A stretch of 64,000 nt of DNA from Auanema rhodensis. Its lineage: Eukaryota > Nematoda > Chromadorea > Rhabditida > Rhabditidae. The DNA lies in NCBI GenBank assembly GCA_964057225.1, contig OZ059900.1, positions 23,513,638 through 23,577,637 on the forward strand, written 5' to 3'. This document shows, piece after piece, positions 12,801 to 27,360 of the stretch (the stretch's first letter is position 1; each line of letters starts with the position of its first letter). The notes beneath the pieces were generated by a model. The model was not told the origin of the DNA, made no database searches, and saw only the letters and a program-made list of their open reading frames with translations. The position numbers and the translations under genes were made by a program.

Positions 12801-15800
12801 GCATGTAAAATACTTCATTTTAGTATGTAACACGCTGAAATTCGTTGCATTTGACGACTCATATGAACAAAAATCGATTTAATCAATATTAGCCATAAGG
12901 GGCGTGCCCTCAGAATATGCTAATTTCCTAAATTTTCTAACCCCTGTTTTTTTGTCGTGAAAGTGGAACTAGACGTTGTACGAACAGTTTTGAGCTAGGT
13001 TTCATTGACATTGCATGAGTTTGAACACATGAAATCGTAAGTCAAAACCTTGTTTACAGCGAAATTTCCAAAAACTGGTTTTCCAGCATAATAAAATATT
13101 TCTTATGGGAAATACTGTGTTTTTGTATTTTTCTAGTGTTCAGCATGTAAAATGCTTCATTTTAGTATGTAACACGCTGAAATTCGTTGCATTTGACGAC
13201 TCATATGAACAAAAATCGATTTAATCAATATTAGCCATAAGGGGCGTGCCCTCAGAATATGCTAATTTCCTTAATTTTCTAACCCCTGTTTTTTTGTCGT
13301 GAAAGTGGAATTAGACGTTGTAGGAACAATTTTGAGCTAGGTTTCATTGACATTGCATGAGTTTGAACACATGAAATCGTAAGTCAAAACCTTGTTTACA
13401 GCGAAATTTCCAAAAACTGGTTTTCCAGCATAATAAAATATTTCTTATGGGAAATACTGTGTTTTTGTATTTTTCTAGTGTTCAGCATGTAAAATACTTC
13501 ATTTTAGTATGTAACACGCTGAAATTCGTTGCATTTGACGACTCATATGAACAAAAATCGATTTAATCAATATTAGCCATAAGGGGCGTGCCCTCAGAAT
13601 ATGCTAATTTCCTAAATTTTCTAACCCCTGTTTTTTTGTCGTGAAAGTGGAACTAGACGTTGTACGAACAGTTTTGAGCTAGGTTTCATTGACATTGCAT
13701 GAGTTTGAACACATGAAATCGTAAGTCAAAACCTTGTTTACAGCGAAATTTCCAAAAACTGGTTTTCCAGCATAATAAAATATTTCTTATGGGAAATACT
13801 GTGTTTTTGTATTTTTCTAGTGTTCAGCATGTAAAATGCTTCATTTTAGTATGTAACACGCTGAAATTCGTTGCATTTGACGACTCATATGAACAAAAAT
13901 CGATTTAATCAATATTAGCCATAAGGGGCGTGCCCTCAGAATATGCTAATTTCCTTAATTTTCTAACCCCTGTTTTTTTGTCGTGAAAGTGGAATTAGAC
14001 GTTGTAGGAACAATTTTGAGCTAGGTTTCATTGACATTGCATGAGTTTGAACACATGAAATCGTAAGTCAAAACCTTGTTTACAGCGAAATTTCCAAAAA
14101 CTGGTTTTCCAGCATAATAAAATATTTCTTATGGGAAATACTGTGTTTTTGTATTTTTCTAGTGTTCAGCATGTAAAATACTTCATTTTAGTATGTAACA
14201 CGCTGAAATTCGTTGCATTTGACGACTCATATGAACAAAAATCGATTTAATCAATATTAGCCATAAGGGGCGTGCCCTCAGAATATGCTAATTTCCTAAA
14301 TTTTCTAACCCCTGTTTTTTTGTCGTGAAAGTGGAACTAGACGTTGTACGAACAGTTTTGAGCTAGGTTTCATTGACATTGCATGAGTTTGAACACATGA
14401 AATCGTAAGTCAAAACCTTGTTTACAGCGAAATTTCCAAAAACTGGTTTTCCAGCATAATAAAATATTTCTTATGGGAAATACTGTGTTTTTGTATTTTT
14501 CTAGTGTTCAGCATGTAAAATGCTTCATTTTAGTATGTAACACGCTGAAATTCGTTGCATTTGACGACTCATATGAACAAAAATCGATTTAATCAATATT
14601 AGCCATAAGGGGCGTGCCCTCAGAATATGCTAATTTCCTTAATTTTCTAACCCCTGTTTTTTTGTCGTGAAAGTGGAATTAGACGTTGTAGGAACAATTT
14701 TGAGCTAGGTTTCATTGACATTGCATGAGTTTGAACACATGAAATCGTAAGTCAAAACCTTGTTTACAGCGAAATTTCCAAAAACTGGTTTTCCAGCATA
14801 ATAAAATATTTCTCATGGGAAATACTGTGTTTTTGTATTTTTCTAGTGTTCAGCATGTAAAATACTTCATTTTAGTATGTAACACGCTGAAATTCGTTGC
14901 ATTTGACGACTCATATGAACAAAAATCGATTTAATCAATATTAGCCATAAGGGGCGTGCCCTCAGAATATGCTAATTTCCTTAATTTTCTAACCCTTGTT
15001 TTTTTGTCGTGAAACTGGAACTAGACGTTGTACAAACAATTTTGAGCTAGGTTTCATTGACATTGCATGAGTTTGAACACATGAAATCGTAAGTCAAAAC
15101 CTTGTTTACAGCGAAATTTCCAAAAACTGGTTTTCCAGCATAATAAAATATTTCTCATGGGAAATACTGTGTTTTTGTATTTTTCTAGTGTTCAGCATGT
15201 AAAATGCTTCATTTTAGTATGTAACACGCTGAAATTCGTTGCATTTGACGACTCATATGAACAAAAATCGATTTAATCAGTATTAGTCATAAGGGGCGTG
15301 CCCTCAGAATATGCTAATTTCCTTAATTTTCTAACCCCTGTTTTTTTGTCGTGAAAGTGGAACTAGACGTTGTACGAACAATTTTGAGCTAGGTTTCATT
15401 GACATTGCATGAGTTTGAACACATGAAATCGTAAGTCAAAACCTTGTTTACAGCGAAATTTCCAAAAACTGGTTTTCCAGCATAATAAAATATTTCTCAT
15501 GGGAAATACTGTGTTTTTGTATTTTTCTAGTGTTCAGCATGTAAAATGCTTCATTTTAGTATGTAACACGCTAAAATTCGTTGCATTTGACGACTCATAT
15601 GAACAAAAATCGATTTAATCAGTATTAGTCATAAGGGGCGTGCCCTCAGAATATGCTAATTTCCTTAATTTTCTAACCCCTGTTTTTTTGTCGTGAAAGT
15701 GGAACTAGACGTTGTACGAACAATTTTGAGCTAGGTTTCATTGACATTGCATGAGTTTGAACACATGAAATCGTAAGTCAAAACCTTGTTTACAGCGAAA

Positions 15801-18800
15801 TTTCCAAAAACTGGTTTTCCAGCATAATAAAATATTTCTCATGGGAAATACTGTGTTTTTGTATTTTTCTAGTGTTCAGCATGTAAAATGCTTCATTTTA
15901 GTATGTAACACGCTGAAATTCGTTGCATTTGACGACTCATATGAACAAAAATCGATTTAATCAATATTAGCCATAAGGGGCGTGCCCTCAGAATATGCTA
16001 ATTTCCTTAATTTTCTAACCCCTGTTTTTTTGTCGTGAAAGTGGAACTAGACGTTGTACGAACAATTTTGAGCTAGGTTTCATTGACATTGCATGAGTTT
16101 GAACACATGAAATCGTAAGTCAAAACCTTGTTTACAGCGAAATTTCCAAAAACTGGTTTTCAAGCATAATAAAATATTTCTTATGGGAAATACTGTGTTT
16201 TTGTATTTTTCTAGTGTTCAGCATGTAAAATACTTCATTTTAGTATGTAACACGCTGAAATTCGTTGCATTTGACGACTCATATGAACAAAAATCGATTT
16301 AATCAATATTAGCCATAAGGGGCGTGCCCTCAGAATATGCTAATTTCCTAAATTTTCTAACCCCTGTTTTTTTGTCGTGAAAGTGGAACTAGACGTTGTA
16401 CGAACAGTTTTGAGCTAGGTTTCATTGACATTGCATGAGTTTGAACACATGAAATCGTAAGTCAAAACCTTGTTTACAGCGAAATTTCCAAAAACTGGTT
16501 TTCCAGCATAATAAAATATTTCTTATGGGAAATACTGTGTTTTTGTATTTTTCTAGTGTTCAGCATGTAAAATGCTTCATTTTAGTATGTAACACGCTGA
16601 AATTCGTTGCATTTGACGACTCATATGAACAAAAATCGATTTAATCAATATTAGCCATAAGGGGCGTGCCCTCAGAATATGCTAATTTCCTTAATTTTCT
16701 AACCCCTGTTTTTTTGTCGTGAAAGTGGAATTAGACGTTGTAGGAACAATTTTGAGCTAGGTTTCATTGACATTGCATGAGTTTGAACACATGAAATCGT
16801 AAGTCAAAACCTTGTTTACAGCGAAATTTCCAAAAACTGGTTTTCCAGCATAATAAAATATTTCTTATGGGAAATACTGTGTTTTTGTATTTTTCTAGTG
16901 TTCAGCATGTAAAATACTTCATTTTAGTATGTAACACGCTGAAATTCGTTGCATTTGACGACTCATATGAACAAAAATCGATTTAATCAATATTAGCCAT
17001 AAGGGGCGTGCCCTCAGAATATGCTAATTTCCTAAATTTTCTAACCCCTGTTTTTTTGTCGTGAAAGTGGAACTAGACGTTGTACGAACAGTTTTGAGCT
17101 AGGTTTCATTGACATTGCATGAGTTTGAACACATGAAATCGTAAGTCAAAACCTTGTTTACAGCGAAATTTCCAAAAACTGGTTTTCCAGCATAATAAAA
17201 TATTTCTTATGGGAAATACTGTGTTTTTGTATTTTTCTAGTGTTCAGCATGTAAAATGCTTCATTTTAGTATGTAACACGCTGAAATTCGTTGCATTTGA
17301 CGACTCATATGAACAAAAATCGATTTAATCAATATTAGCCATAAGGGGCGTGCCCTCAGAATATGCTAATTTCCTTAATTTTCTAACCCCTGTTTTTTTG
17401 TCGTGAAAGTGGAATTAGACGTTGTAGGAACAATTTTGAGCTAGGTTTCATTGACATTGCATGAGTTTGAACACATGAAATCGTAAGTCAAAACCTTGTT
17501 TACAGCGAAATTTCCAAAAACTGGTTTTCCAGCATAATAAAATATTTCTTATGGGAAATACTGTGTTTTTGTATTTTTCTAGTGTTCAGCATGTAAAATA
17601 CTTCATTTTAGTATGTAACACGCTGAAATTCGTTGCATTTGACGACTCATATGAACAAAAATCGATTTAATCAATATTAGCCATAAGGGGCGTGCCCTCA
17701 GAATATGCTAATTTCCTAAATTTTCTAACCCCTGTTTTTTTGTCGTGAAAGTGGAACTAGACGTTGTACGAACAGTTTTGAGCTAGGTTTCATTGACATT
17801 GCATGAGTTTGAACACATGAAATCGTAAGTCAAAACCTTGTTTACAGCGAAATTTCCAAAAACTGGTTTTCCAGCATAATAAAATATTTCTTATGGGAAA
17901 TACTGTGTTTTTGTATTTTTCTAGTGTTCAGCATGTAAAATGCTTCATTTTAGTATGTAACACGCTGAAATTCGTTGCATTTGACGACTCATATGAACAA
18001 AAATCGATTTAATCAATATTAGCCATAAGGGGCGTGCCCTCAGAATATGCTAATTTCCTTAATTTTCTAACCCCTGTTTTTTTGTCGTGAAAGTGGAATT
18101 AGACGTTGTAGGAACAATTTTGAGCTAGGTTTCATTGACATTGCATGAGTTTGAACACATGAAATCGTAAGTCAAAACCTTGTTTACAGCGAAATTTCCA
18201 AAAACTGGTTTTCCAGCATAATAAAATATTTCTCATGGGAAATACTGTGTTTTTGTATTTTTCTAGTGTTCAGCATGTAAAATACTTCATTTTAGTATGT
18301 AACACGCTGAAATTCGTTGCATTTGACGACTCATATGAACAAAAATCGATTTAATCAATATTAGCCATAAGGGGCGTGCCCTCAGAATATGCTAATTTCC
18401 TTAATTTTCTAACCCTTGTTTTTTTGTCGTGAAACTGGAACTAGACGTTGTACAAACAATTTTGAGCTAGGTTTCATTGACATTGCATGAGTTTGAACAC
18501 ATGAAATCGTAAGTCAAAACCTTGTTTACAGCGAAATTTCCAAAAACTGGTTTTCCAGCATAATAAAATATTTCTCATGGGAAATACTGTGTTTTTGTAT
18601 TTTTCTAGTGTTCAGCATGTAAAATGCTTCATTTTAGTATGTAACACGCTGAAATTCGTTGCATTTGACGACTCATATGAACAAAAATCGATTTAATCAG
18701 TATTAGTCATAAGGGGCGTGCCCTCAGAATATGCTAATTTCCTTAATTTTCTAACCCCTGTTTTTTTGTCGTGAAAGTGGAACTAGACGTTGTACGAACA

Positions 18801-21800
18801 ATTTTGAGCTAGGTTTCATTGACATTGCATGAGTTTGAACACATGAAATCGTAAGTCAAAACCTTGTTTACAGCGAAATTTCCAAAAACTGGTTTTCCAG
18901 CATAATAAAATATTTCTCATGGGAAATACTGTGTTTTTGTATTTTTCTAGTGTTCAGCATGTAAAATGCTTCATTTTAGTATGTAACACGCTAAAATTCG
19001 TTGCATTTGACGACTCATATGAACAAAAATCGATTTAATCAGTATTAGTCATAAGGGGCGTGCCCTCAGAATATGCTAATTTCCTTAATTTTCTAACCCC
19101 TGTTTTTTTGTCGTGAAAGTGGAACTAGACGTTGTACGAACAATTTTGAGCTAGGTTTCATTGACATTGCATGAGTTTGAACACATGAAATCGTAAGTCA
19201 AAACCTTGTTTACAGCGAAATTTCCAAAAACTGGTTTTCCAGCATAATAAAATATTTCTCATGGGAAATACTGTGTTTTTGTATTTTTCTAGTGTTCAGC
19301 ATGTAAAATGCTTCATTTTAGTATGTAACACGCTGAAATTCGTTGCATTTGACGACTCATATGAACAAAAATCGATTTAATCAATATTAGCCATAAGGGG
19401 CGTGCCCTCAGAATATGCTAATTTCCTTAATTTTCTAACCCCTGTTTTTTTGTCGTGAAAGTGGAACTAGACGTTGTACGAACAATTTTGAGCTAGGTTT
19501 CATTGACATTGCATGAGTTTGAACACATGAAATCGTAAGTCAAAACCTTGTTTACAGCGAAATTTCCAAAAACTGGTTTTCAAGCATAATAAAATATTTC
19601 TTATGGGAAATACTGTGTTTTTGTATTTTTCTAGTGTTCAGCATGTAAAATACTTCATTTTAGTATGTAACACGCTGAAATTCGTTGCATTTGACGACTC
19701 ATATGAACAAAAATCGATTTAATCAATATTAGCCATAAGGGGCGTGCCCTCAGAATATGCTAATTTCCTAAATTTTCTAACCCCTGTTTTTTTGTCGTGA
19801 AAGTGGAACTAGACGTTGTACGAACAGTTTTGAGCTAGGTTTCATTGACATTGCATGAGTTTGAACACATGAAATCGTAAGTCAAAACCTTGTTTACAGC
19901 GAAATTTCCAAAAACTGGTTTTCCAGCATAATAAAATATTTCTTATGGGAAATACTGTGTTTTTGTATTTTTCTAGTGTTCAGCATGTAAAATGCTTCAT
20001 TTTAGTATGTAACACGCTGAAATTCGTTGCATTTGACGACTCATATGAACAAAAATCGATTTAATCAATATTAGCCATAAGGGGCGTGCCCTCAGAATAT
20101 GCTAATTTCCTTAATTTTCTAACCCCTGTTTTTTTGTCGTGAAAGTGGAATTAGACGTTGTAGGAACAATTTTGAGCTAGGTTTCATTGACATTGCATGA
20201 GTTTGAACACATGAAATCGTAAGTCAAAACCTTGTTTACAGCGAAATTTCCAAAAACTGGTTTTCCAGCATAATAAAATATTTCTTATGGGAAATACTGT
20301 GTTTTTGTATTTTTCTAGTGTTCAGCATGTAAAATACTTCATTTTAGTATGTAACACGCTGAAATTCGTTGCATTTGACGACTCATATGAACAAAAATCG
20401 ATTTAATCAATATTAGCCATAAGGGGCGTGCCCTCAGAATATGCTAATTTCCTAAATTTTCTAACCCCTGTTTTTTTGTCGTGAAAGTGGAACTAGACGT
20501 TGTACGAACAGTTTTGAGCTAGGTTTCATTGACATTGCATGAGTTTGAACACATGAAATCGTAAGTCAAAACCTTGTTTACAGCGAAATTTCCAAAAACT
20601 GGTTTTCCAGCATAATAAAATATTTCTTATGGGAAATACTGTGTTTTTGTATTTTTCTAGTGTTCAGCATGTAAAATGCTTCATTTTAGTATGTAACACG
20701 ATGAAATTCGTTGCATTTGACGACTCATATGAACAAAAATCGATTTAATCAATATTAGCCATAAGGGGCGTGCCCTCAGAATATGCTAATTTCCTTAATT
20801 TTCTAACCCCTGTTTTTTTGTCGTGAAAGTGGAATTAGACGTTGTAGGAACAATTTTGAGCTAGGTTTCATTGACATTGCATGAGTTTGAACACATGAAA
20901 TCGTAAGTCAAAACCTTGTTTACAGCGAAATTTCCAAAAACTGGTTTTCCAGCATAATAAAATATTTCTTATGGGAAATACTGTGTTTTTGTATTTTTCT
21001 AGTGTTCAGCATGTAAAATACTTCATTTTAGTATGTAACACGCTGAAATTCGTTGCATTTGACGACTCATATGAACAAAAATCGATTTAATCAATATTAG
21101 CCATAAGGGGCGTGCCCTCAGAATATGCTAATTTCCTAAATTTTCTAACCCCTGTTTTTTTGTCGTGAAAGTGGAACTAGACGTTGTACGAACAGTTTTG
21201 AGCTAGGTTTCATTGACATTGCATGAGTTTGAACACATGAAATCGTAAGTCAAAACCTTGTTTACAGCGAAATTTCCAAAAACTGGTTTTCCAGCATAAT
21301 AAAATATTTCTTATGGGAAATACTGTGTTTTTGTATTTTTCTAGTGTTCAGCATGTAAAATGCTTCATTTTAGTATGTAACACGCTGAAATTCGTTGCAT
21401 TTGACGACTCATATGAACAAAAATCGATTTAATCAATATTAGCCATAAGGGGCGTGCCCTCAGAATATGCTAATTTCCTTAATTTTCTAACCCCTGTTTT
21501 TTTGTCGTGAAAGTGGAATTAGACGTTGTAGGAACAATTTTGAGCTAGGTTTCATTGACATTGCATGAGTTTGAACACATGAAATCGTAAGTCAAAACCT
21601 TGTTTACAGCGAAATTTCCAAAAACTGGTTTTCCAGCATAATAAAATATTTCTCATGGGAAATACTGTGTTTTTGTATTTTTCTAGTGTTCAGCATGTAA
21701 AATACTTCATTTTAGTATGTAACACGCTGAAATTCGTTGCATTTGACGACTCATATGAACAAAAATCGATTTAATCAATATTAGCCATAAGGGGCGTGCC

Positions 21801-24800
21801 CTCAGAATATGCTAATTTCCTTAATTTTCTAACCCTTGTTTTTTTGTCGTGAAACTGGAACTAGACGTTGTACAAACAATTTTGAGCTAGGTTTCATTGA
21901 CATTGCATGAGTTTGAACACATGAAATCGTAAGTCAAAACCTTGTTTACAGCGAAATTTCCAAAAACTGGTTTTCCAGCATAATAAAATATTTCTCATGG
22001 GAAATACTGTTTTTTTGTATTTTTCTAGTGTTCAGCATGTAAAATGCTTCATTTTAGTATGTAACACGCTGAAATTCGTTGCATTTGACGACTCATATGA
22101 ACAAAAATCGATTTAATCAGTATTAGTCATAAGGGGCGTGCCCTCAGAATATGCTAATTTCCTTAATTTTCTAACCCCTGTTTTTTTGTCGTGAAAGTGG
22201 AACTAGACGTTGTACGAACAATTTTGAGCTAGGTTTCATTGACATTGCATGAGTTTGAACACATGAAATCGTAAGTCAAAACCTTGTTTACAGCGAAATT
22301 TCCAAAAACTGGTTTTCCAGCATAATAAAATATTTCTCATGGGAAATACTGTGTTTTTGTATTTTTCTAGTGTTCAGCATGTAAAATGCTTCATTTTAGT
22401 ATGTAACACGCTAAAATTCGTTGCATTTGACGACTCATATGAACAAAAATCGATTTAATCAGTATTAGTCATAAGGGGCGTGCCCTCAGAATATGCTAAT
22501 TTCCTTAATTTTCTAACCCCTGTTTTTTTGTCGTGAAAGTGGAACTAGACGTTGTACGAACAATTTTGAGCTAGGTTTCATTGACATTGCATGAGTTTGA
22601 ACACATGAAATCGTAAGTCAAAACCTTGTTTACAGCGAAATTTCCAAAAACTGGTTTTCCAGCATAATAAAATATTTCTCATGGGAAATACTGTGTTTTT
22701 GTATTTTTCTAGTGTTCAGCATGTAAAATGCTTCATTTTAGTATGTAACACGCTGAAATTCGTTGCATTTGACGACTCATATGAACAAAAATCGATTTAA
22801 TCAATATTAGCCATAAGGGGCGTGCCCTCAGAATATGCTAATTTCCTTAATTTTCTAACCCCTGTTTTTTTGTCGTGAAAGTGGAACTAGACGTTGTACG
22901 AACAATTTTGAGCTAGGTTTCATTGACATTGCATGAGTTTGAACACATGAAATCGTAAGTCAAAACCTTGTTTACAGCGAAATTTCCAAAAACTGGTTTT
23001 CAAGCATAATAAAATATTTCTTATGGGAAATACTGTGTTTTTGTATTTTTCTAGTGTTCAGCATGTAAAATACTTCATTTTAGTATGTAACACGCTGAAA
23101 TTCGTTGCATTTGACGACTCATATGAACAAAAATCGATTTAATCAATATTAGCCATAAGGGGCGTGCCCTCAGAATATGCTAATTTCCTAAATTTTCTAA
23201 CCCCTGTTTTTTTGTCGTGAAAGTGGAACTAGACGTTGTACGAACAGTTTTGAGCTAGGTTTCATTGACATTGCATGAGTTTGAACACATGAAATCGTAA
23301 GTCAAAACCTTGTTTACAGCGAAATTTCCAAAAACTGGTTTTCCAGCATAATAAAATATTTCTTATGGGAAATACTGTGTTTTTGTATTTTTCTAGTGTT
23401 CAGCATGTAAAATGCTTCATTTTAGTATGTAACACGCTGAAATTCGTTGCATTTGACGACTCATATGAACAAAAATCGATTTAATCAATATTAGCCATAA
23501 GGGGCGTGCCCTCAGAATATGCTAATTTCCTTAATTTTCTAACCCCTGTTTTTTTGTCGTGAAAGTGGAATTAGACGTTGTAGGAACAATTTTGAGCTAG
23601 GTTTCATTGACATTGCATGAGTTTGAACACATGAAATCGTAAGTCAAAACCTTGTTTACAGCGAAATTTCCAAAAACTGGTTTTCCAGCATAATAAAATA
23701 TTTCTTATGGGAAATACTGTGTTTTTGTATTTTTCTAGTGTTCAGCATGTAAAATACTTCATTTTAGTATGTAACACGCTGAAATTCGTTGCATTTGACG
23801 ACTCATATGAACAAAAATCGATTTAATCAATATTAGCCATAAGGGGCGTGCCCTCAGAATATGCTAATTTCCTAAATTTTCTAACCCCTGTTTTTTTGTC
23901 GTGAAAGTGGAACTAGACGTTGTACGAACAGTTTTGAGCTAGGTTTCATTGACATTGCATGAGTTTGAACACATGAAATCGTAAGTCAAAACCTTGTTTA
24001 CAGCGAAATTTCCAAAAACTGGTTTTCCAGCATAATAAAATATTTCTTATGGGAAATACTGTGTTTTTGTATTTTTCTAGTGTTCAGCATGTAAAATGCT
24101 TCATTTTAGTATGTAACACGCTGAAATTCGTTGCATTTGACGACTCATATGAACAAAAATCGATTTAATCAATATTAGCCATAAGGGGCGTGCCCTCAGA
24201 ATATGCTAATTTCCTTAATTTTCTAACCCCTGTTTTTTTGTCGTGAAAGTGGAATTAGACGTTGTAGGAACAATTTTGAGCTAGGTTTCATTGACATTGC
24301 ATGAGTTTGAACACATGAAATCGTAAGTCAAAACCTTGTTTACAGCGAAATTTCCAAAAACTGGTTTTCCAGCATAATAAAATATTTCTTATGGGAAATA
24401 CTGTGTTTTTGTATTTTTCTAGTGTTCAGCATGTAAAATACTTCATTTTAGTATGTAACACGCTGAAATTCGTTGCATTTGACGACTCATATGAACAAAA
24501 ATCGATTTAATCAATATTAGCCATAAGGGGCGTGCCCTCAGAATATGCTAATTTCCTAAATTTTCTAACCCCTGTTTTTTTGTCGTGAAAGTGGAACTAG
24601 ACGTTGTACGAACAGTTTTGAGCTAGGTTTCATTGACATTGCATGAGTTTGAACACATGAAATCGTAAGTCAAAACCTTGTTTACAGCGAAATTTCCAAA
24701 AACTGGTTTTCCAGCATAATAAAATATTTCTTATGGGAAATACTGTGTTTTTGTATTTTTCTAGTGTTCAGCATGTAAAATGCTTCATTTTAGTATGTAA

Positions 24801-27360
24801 CACGCTGAAATTCGTTGCATTTGACGACTCATATGAACAAAAATCGATTTAATCAATATTAGCCATAAGGGGCGTGCCCTCAGAATATGCTAATTTCCTT
24901 AATTTTCTAACCCCTGTTTTTTTGTCGTGAAAGTGGAATTAGACGTTGTAGGAACAATTTTGAGCTAGGTTTCATTGACATTGCATGAGTTTGAACACAT
25001 GAAATCGTAAGTCAAAACCTTGTTTACAGCGAAATTTCCAAAAACTGGTTTTCCAGCATAATAAAATATTTCTCATGGGAAATACTGTGTTTTTGTATTT
25101 TTCTAGTGTTCAGCATGTAAAATACTTCATTTTAGTATGTAACACGCTGAAATTCGTTGCATTTGACGACTCATATGAACAAAAATCGATTTAATCAATA
25201 TTAGCCATAAGGGGCGTGCCCTCAGAATATGCTAATTTCCTTAATTTTCTAACCCTTGTTTTTTTGTCGTGAAACTGGAACTAGACGTTGTACAAACAAT
25301 TTTGAGCTAGGTTTCATTGACATTGCATGAGTTTGAACACATGAAATCGTAAGTCAAAACCTTGTTTACAGCGAAATTTCCAAAAACTGGTTTTCCAGCA
25401 TAATAAAATATTTCTCATGGGAAATACTGTGTTTTTGTATTTTTCTAGTGTTCAGCATGTAAAATGCTTCATTTTAGTATGTAACACGCTGAAATTCGTT
25501 GCATTTGACGACTCATATGAACAAAAATCGATTTAATCAGTATTAGTCATAAGGGGCGTGCCCTCAGAATATGCTAATTTCCTTAATTTTCTAACCCCTG
25601 TTTTTTTGTCGTGAAAGTGGAACTAGACGTTGTACGAACAATTTTGAGCTAGGTTTCATTGACATTGCATGAGTTTGAACACATGAAATCGTAAGTCAAA
25701 ACCTTGTTTACAGCGAAATTTCCAAAAACTGGTTTTCCAGCATAATAAAATATTTCTCATGGGAAATACTGTGTTTTTGTATTTTTCTAGTGTTCAGCAT
25801 GTAAAATGCTTCATTTTAGTATGTAACACGCTAAAATTCGTTGCATTTGACGACTCATATGAACAAAAATCGATTTAATCAGTATTAGTCATAAGGGGCG
25901 TGCCCTCAGAATATGCTAATTTCCTTAATTTTCTAACCCCTGTTTTTTTGTCGTGAAAGTGGAACTAGACGTTGTACGAACAATTTTGAGCTAGGTTTCA
26001 TTGACATTGCATGAGTTTGAACACATGAAATCGTAAGTCAAAACCTTGTTTACAGCGAAATTTCCAAAAACTGGTTTTCCAGCATAATAAAATATTTCTC
26101 ATGGGAAATACTGTGTTTTTGTATTTTTCTAGTGTTCAGCATGTAAAATGCTTCATTTTAGTATGTAACACGCTGAAATTCGTTGCATTTGACGACTCAT
26201 ATGAACAAAAATCGATTTAATCAATATTAGCCATAAGGGGCGTGCCCTCAGAATATGCTAATTTCCTTAATTTTCTAACCCCTGTTTTTTTGTCGTGAAA
26301 GTGGAACTAGACGTTGTACGAACAATTTTGAGCTAGGTTTCATTGACATTGCATGAGTTTGAACACATGAAATCGTAAGTCAAAACCTTGTTTACAGCGA
26401 AATTTCCAAAAACTGGTTTTCAAGCATAATAAAATATTTCTTATGGGAAATACTGTGTTTTTGTATTTTTCTAGTGTTCAGCATGTAAAATACTTCATTT
26501 TAGTATGTAACACGCTGAAATTCGTTGCATTTGACGACTCATATGAACAAAAATCGATTTAATCAATATTAGCCATAAGGGGCGTGCCCTCAGAATATGC
26601 TAATTTCCTAAATTTTCTAACCCCTGTTTTTTTGTCGTGAAAGTGGAACTAGACGTTGTACGAACAGTTTTGAGCTAGGTTTCATTGACATTGCATGAGT
26701 TTGAACACATGAAATCGTAAGTCAAAACCTTGTTTACAGCGAAATTTCCAAAAACTGGTTTTCCAGCATAATAAAATATTTCTTATGGGAAATACTGTGT
26801 TTTTGTATTTTTCTAGTGTTCAGCATGTAAAATGCTTCATTTTAGTATGTAACACGCTGAAATTCGTTGCATTTGACGACTCATATGAACAAAAATCGAT
26901 TTAATCAATATTAGCCATAAGGGGCGTGCCCTCAGAATATGCTAATTTCCTTAATTTTCTAACCCCTGTTTTTTTGTCGTGAAAGTGGAATTAGACGTTG
27001 TAGGAACAATTTTGAGCTAGGTTTCATTGACATTGCATGAGTTTGAACACATGAAATCGTAAGTCAAAACCTTGTTTACAGCGAAATTTCCAAAAACTGG
27101 TTTTCCAGCATAATAAAATATTTCTTATGGGAAATACTGTGTTTTTGTATTTTTCTAGTGTTCAGCATGTAAAATACTTCATTTTAGTATGTAACACGCT
27201 GAAATTCGTTGCATTTGACGACTCATATGAACAAAAATCGATTTAATCAATATTAGCCATAAGGGGCGTGCCCTCAGAATATGCTAATTTCCTAAATTTT
27301 CTAACCCCTGTTTTTTTGTCGTGAAAGTGGAACTAGACGTTGTACGAACAGTTTTGAGCT

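Larger units (their letters stand above)
1..27360 (+). repeat. 10-monomer higher-order repeat, eight copies of 3,420 bp
   Basis: Units start at 1, 3421, 6841, 10261, 13681, 17101, 20521 and 23941. Each has the subtype order A-B-A-C-D-E-F-G-A-B. C carries ACCCTTG, GAAACTGG and TACAAAC. D carries CAGTATTAGTC. E adds GCTAAAA to the D change. F has TCATGGG, G158 and TACGAAC. G is B-like with TTTTCAAGC in place of TTTTCCAGC. All 80 monomers are exactly 342 bp. The only unit-specific changes I noticed are two sites in the third monomer (792, 796), an AG/GA change at 8376-8377, C to A at 20701 and G to T at 22011. Such similarity implies very recent amplification or strong homogenisation. Alternating A and B at both ends suggests that an AB dimer was itself amplified. 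Confidence 0.95.

Noticed and set aside
1-27360. CRISPR-like or other prokaryotic direct-repeat array
   Set aside because: There are no unique spacers. The full 342-bp period is conserved, and the size and homogeneity are those of eukaryotic satellite DNA.
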